Positions 7,225-9,273 of a stretch of DNA of 9,273 nucleotides are shown here, one piece after another (position 1 is the first letter of the stretch; every line of letters starts with the position of its first letter). The translations under genes were made by a program, and so were the position numbers. This stretch comes from Gemmataceae bacterium (lineage in GTDB: Bacteria > Planctomycetota > Planctomycetia > Gemmatales > Gemmataceae). Under the pieces are notes generated by a model. The model was not told where the DNA came from. It ran no database searches and saw only the letters and a program-made list of their open reading frames with translations. The stretch is from the NCBI GenBank assembly GCA_025056835.1, contig JANWVS010000044.1, positions 1 to 9,273 of the forward strand, read 5' to 3'.

Positions 7225-8277
7225 TTACTTCGTGAACGTCACCGACCTCACGAACGTCTCAAACGCTGCCTTGTGTTGGCCGACGACTTCGCTCGGCCCG
7301 GTGAACTTGAAAAAATACGTACCGCCCCGGTGCGGCACGATGGCGCCGACAATGCGCTTGCCGGTCGTCGCCGGACCGGACAGGTCGACCAGTTTGCCCG
7401 CCTGGCCGTCGACGGTGATCGCCTGCGCTTCCCGGCCCAGTTGAGCTTCGTCGATCGGTTTGAGACCGACTTGATCGCGCCAGCGATTGACATTGGCCAA
7501 GAGACCGCCCCCTGCGCCTTCGAGCCGCGAAACCGTCACCGTCGCCTTGGCTTGCCCCTCACCCACCTGAAACGCCAACTCGGCAAACTGCCCCGGCGCG
7601 GTCGGCTTCCAACCCGGCGGCGCTTGGTACTTGAGCGACGCCTCACGCGGCGCCGCCGGCGCTTCCAACCCTTCGCCTTGGGCCACCATCGGCGGCGCGG
7701 CCTTCCCCCGAGCGCCGGGACCGACCAGGTCAACGAGGTACGCGCCATGGCCGGCGATGGTTTCCTGGCGATAAAAACCTTCCAGGTCCATCGCCCCCAG
7801 CGGCTCGAGCCCCAGCTGATTGCGCCAGCGGTTGATGTTGCTCCCCAGGTCTTGCCGGCCCGGAAGAAACGAAATCGCGATCTCCGGCGCCTTGTCCTTC
7901 GGTCCGGTGAGGATCGTCTTGTAGCGCAGTTTTTCGGTTGGCTCCTCGACGTGCCAACCTTCCGGCAGCGTCCAGGTCGGGACGTCGGGATTGTCGAACC
8001 GCAACGACCGCACGAATTTCAACCACGTGTCCTCCAAGGCTTCCAGCTCGCGCTCCGCTCCGGTGACTTTGACGAACCACGTTTTGTCCACCGCCGCGAT
8101 TGGAATGATCGCACCCAGCGTCCGCTTCATGACGTTGAGCCTTGGGCGTTTTTCTTGCACGATCGGCTCGTCGACAGTCGTCACGGCCCGCCAGGCTGCG
8201 ACGATCGGCAGGCGAACCATCAGGTAAGCCCCGAAGCAGGCTAGAGGTACGACAAGGTAGATCAGCAGCCGTTGCAT
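7225..8277 (-). CDS. Membrane-anchored protein with duplicated, rearranged modules, upstream of resB
   Basis: A 350-aa protein of unknown function. Residues 4-24 are a single hydrophobic segment, either an anchor or an uncleaved signal; the rest is soluble and probably external. It holds two copies of two modules in the order tail-body-body-tail. The tails are 51-94 and 307-348 (KRTLGAIIP against KRIVGAIVP, ending FVRSLRF and FVRSVTF). The bodies are 105-188 and 220-302 (PEGW against PPGW, NINRWRNQLGLEPL against NVNRWRDQVGLKPI, LVDLVGPG against LVDLSGPA). The tail resembles the end of a Mog1/PsbP-like domain. It lies 16 bp upstream of resB, so a role in cytochrome c maturation or apocytochrome handling is a reasonable guess from context only. 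No ribosome site is visible before this ATG; the hydrophobic N-terminus supports the start over the later Met20. Confidence 0.8.
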   Translation of the reverse strand: MQRLLIYLVVPLACFGAYLMVRLPIVAAWRAVTTVDEPIVQEKRPRLNVMKRTLGAIIPIAAVDKTWFVKVTGAERELEALEDTWLKFVRSLRFDNPDVPTWTLPEGWHVEEPTEKLRYKTILTGPKDKAPEIAISFLPGRQDLGSNINRWRNQLGLEPLGAMDLEGFYRQETIAGHGAYLVDLVGPGARGKAAPPMVAQGEGLEAPAAPREASLKYQAPPGWKPTAPGQFAELAFQVGEGQAKATVTVSRLEGAGGGLLANVNRWRDQVGLKPIDEAQLGREAQAITVDGQAGKLVDLSGPATTGKRIVGAIVPHRGGTYFFKFTGPSEVVGQHKAAFETFVRSVTFTK

Positions 8278-8376
8278 GCAAGAATCGCGGGCCGAATCGG
8301 GTTCAATTTGCCACAGGCCGTGCCCATCGAAGCCAGGGCGACATCGGAGGGAATGCCTTGTTGCGTTCTCTTGGTT

Positions 8377-8404
8377 ATTGTCGTGGAACGTGCTCGATTT
8401 GCAA
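8377..8404 (-). promoter_or_regulatory. Candidate promoter of the cytochrome c maturation cassette
   Basis: On the minus strand TTGCAA (8404-8399) and GACAAT (8382-8377) are separated by 16 nt; each matches the sigma70 consensus at four of six bases. Transcription would start near 8370 and give a leader of about 93 nt before the ATG at 8277. It sits in the only sizeable gap upstream of the cassette. Confidence 0.3.
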
Positions 8405-8422
8405 GTCCAGTTTCAGGCGGGC

Positions 8423-8453
8423 GTTCGCCGACCGAGGCAAGCGGTTCGCCGAC
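8423..8453. repeat. 10-bp direct repeat in the gap upstream of the cytochrome c cassette
   Basis: GTTCGCCGAC occurs at 8423-8432 and again at 8444-8453, 21 bp apart from start to start, about two helical turns. It lies 19 bp or more upstream of the candidate -35 box, a place where an activator could bind. Chance in GC-rich DNA is possible. Confidence 0.4.
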
Positions 8454-8485
8454 GGCGCAACGCAGTGGCTCGGGTGCCGGGGCTG

Positions 8486-8899
8486 TCATCGACCTTCGTC
8501 GAGTTGCCGTTCGCGTTCGAGGCGGGCGCGGTGCATTTCTTCGGCGAGTTCTTGCGACAGGGCGTAGCCCCAGAGCAGGTAGTGCAGAAAGCCGACCGCG
8601 GTGACGGCCAAGGCGGCGCACAGGACATACGAGAAGATCCCGAAACTGACAAAGTTGAGGAAAAAAATGATCGTGCCGCCCAGAACGGCGACCAGCACGA
8701 AACCGAGGACCGTCTCGCGTCCCGAGCGGGGCGCCGGTTCACCGGAGCGCCGGCGCTCATGATCGGGCGGGAGACCGGCGTGGACATGCGGACCGCCCGG
8801 GGGGACGCCGGGCCGCACCGCTGTCCGATCGAGTCCGCTGCCGGGGAGCAGCGGCGCCGGTTTCGAAGTGATCGCGTCGCGCGGGGATTCCTGATTCAT
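8486..8899 (-). CDS. Small protein with two membrane helices, unknown function
   Basis: A 137-aa protein that I do not recognise. Residues 1-62 are polar and rich in Pro, Gly, Arg and His, probably disordered. Two hydrophobic segments follow at about 64-85 and 88-112 with almost no loop between them, forming a hairpin. The C-terminal tail (113-137) is a charged, likely helical stretch ([20 protein letters not shown]). Reading-frame quality is supported by the clean helix pair and by a -10-like TACAAT 7 nt before the ATG, but there is no Shine-Dalgarno site. It is divergent from the cobalamin-binding gene and is separated from the cytochrome c cassette by 208 bp, so it need not belong to that operon. 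The N-terminal half is low in complexity, so the exact start is less certain than the membrane part. Confidence 0.7.
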   Translation of the reverse strand: MNQESPRDAITSKPAPLLPGSGLDRTAVRPGVPPGGPHVHAGLPPDHERRRSGEPAPRSGRETVLGFVLVAVLGGTIIFFLNFVSFGIFSYVLCAALAVTAVGFLHYLLWGYALSQELAEEMHRARLERERQLDEGR

Positions 8900-8906
8900 G
8901 ACGGCT

Positions 8907-8912
8907 ATTGTA
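8907..8912 (-). promoter_or_regulatory. -10-like box of the 137-aa gene, probably leaderless
   Basis: TACAAT on the minus strand with 7 nt between it and the ATG at 8899. A normal -10 to start distance would place transcription start at or 1 nt before the ATG. No good -35 box is visible. Confidence 0.45.
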
Positions 8913-8957
8913 GGGCGATCGCGGCAATCGGTCTTCCACGGCGGCGCGGAACTGCTT

Positions 8958-8963
8958 TACAAT
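8958..8963 (+). promoter_or_regulatory. -10-like box of the cobalamin-binding subunit gene, probably leaderless
   Basis: TACAAT on the plus strand with 6 nt between it and the ATG at 8970, so the transcript would start at about the A of the ATG. No Shine-Dalgarno sequence precedes this gene. The -35 region is weak. Confidence 0.45.
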
Positions 8964-8969
8964 GAAGCC

Positions 8970-9273
8970 ATGACCGAAGCCAGGTCCGCGCCGCAACGAA
9001 TCGTTCTGGCCAAGGTCGGGCTGGACGGCCACGACCGCGGCATCAAGGTGGTCGCGCGGGCCTTGCGCGACGCCGGCTTTCACGTCATCTACGCCGGTTT
9101 ATGGCAAACCCCCGAAGCCGTGGTCCGCACCGTGGCCGACGAAGACGCCGACTGGCTCGGGCTGAGCATCCTCTCCGGCGCCCACATGACGCTCGTGCCG
9201 CGTGTGCTGGAACTGCTGCGCGCCGCCGGGCTGGACCATGTCGGTGTGTTGGTGGGCGGCATCATTCCCGAAG
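8970..9273 (+). CDS. Cobalamin-binding (small) subunit of methylmalonyl-CoA mutase type, C-terminus cut by window edge
   Basis: This is a B12-binding domain of the methylmalonyl-CoA mutase family, which interconverts methylmalonyl-CoA and succinyl-CoA or related acyl-CoAs. The first 101 codons are present and the frame is open at the right edge. The DxHxxG motif DGHDRG is at 19-24, with His21 as the expected lower ligand of cobalt. The SxL element is at 66-68 (SILSG) and the GG element at 96-97 (GGIIP). Only about nine residues precede the domain core, so this is a stand-alone small subunit and not the end of a full-length mutase. The catalytic large subunit and the MeaB-type GTPase, if present, would lie outside the window. 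The ATG at 8970 is chosen because the nearby ATG at 8962 meets a stop after three codons. A TACAAT box 6 nt upstream suggests a leaderless message. Confidence 0.9.
   Translation, partial: MTEARSAPQRIVLAKVGLDGHDRGIKVVARALRDAGFHVIYAGLWQTPEAVVRTVADEDADWLGLSILSGAHMTLVPRVLELLRAAGLDHVGVLVGGIIPE

Larger units (their letters stand above)
8278..8485. other. 208-bp intergenic region
   Basis: Region between the 137-aa gene and the 350-aa gene. Its left half is less GC-biased than the neighbouring genes. It holds the candidate promoter and the direct repeat listed separately. No hairpin followed by a T-run was seen on the minus strand, so no terminator is called for the 137-aa gene. Confidence 0.6.

Noticed and set aside
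7192..8244. Plus-strand open frame of 350 codons opposite the duplicated-module gene
   Set aside because: The product is Arg-rich with no recognisable motif. The minus-strand frame has an internal repeat conserved at the protein level, so that is the coding strand.
8262..8489. 75-codon minus-strand frame with an ATGA overlap with the end of the 137-aa gene (part of a longer frame to 8621)
   Set aside because: The overlap and a nearby AAGG are suggestive, but codon use is not GC3-biased (AGA, ATA, ACA occur), the product has no recognisable motif, and it overlaps the start of the 350-aa gene. Ribosome profiling could reopen this.
8757..9083. Minus-strand frame of 108 codons across the divergent spacer
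   Set aside because: It is antisense to the clear B12-binding gene and overlaps the 137-aa gene in another frame; the product is low-complexity and Arg-rich.
1..9273. Search for CRISPR arrays, tRNAs, insertion sequences and integrase sites
   Set aside because: No spaced repeats beyond the single 10-bp pair, no cloverleaf-like sequence, no transposase frame and no terminal inverted repeats were seen by eye.

Overview
The window is GC-rich, densely packed bacterial DNA, most likely from a planctomycete (Pirellulales-like). This is inferred from three things: high GC with strong GC3 bias, small membrane proteins that start with a zinc ribbon of the 'FAG-x4-CPxC' type, and a split System II cytochrome c maturation pair with an extended CcsA. 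No rRNA or other marker gene is present, so the lineage is an inference.

Layout: almost everything is on the minus strand and is read from right to left. At the right end, two genes diverge from a 70-bp spacer (8900-8969). To the right on the plus strand is a stand-alone cobalamin-binding (small) subunit of a methylmalonyl-CoA mutase-type enzyme, cut by the window edge. To the left on the minus strand is a 137-aa protein with two membrane helices. After a 208-bp gap with a candidate promoter and a 10-bp direct repeat comes a tight series: a membrane-anchored 350-aa protein with a duplicated, rearranged domain (7225-8277); ResB/Ccs1 (5859-7208); CcsA/ResC (4001-5845); three zinc-ribbon membrane proteins (3046-3957, 2336-3049, 1748-2329); prephenate/arogenate dehydrogenase TyrA (868-1707); and the N-terminal third or so of PurL (1-884, running off the left edge). 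Gaps between these genes are -17 to +43 bp, so they could form one or two operons.

How the genes work together: ResB and CcsA form the System II haem exporter and cytochrome c synthetase. The 350-aa protein upstream looks like an accessory of unknown role. The three zinc-ribbon proteins form a local cluster. Two of them are paralogues whose second, B-box-like finger has identical spacing of all eight ligands. TyrA (tyrosine synthesis) and PurL (purine synthesis) are housekeeping genes with overlapping ends. No RNA gene, mobile element, CRISPR array or clear terminator was seen. The most unusual features are the rearranged duplication in the 350-aa protein, the tandem zinc-finger membrane paralogues, a possible shared C-terminal domain in two genes of the run, and -10-like boxes placed 6-7 nt before start codons of genes that lack a Shine-Dalgarno sequence, which suggests leaderless transcripts.
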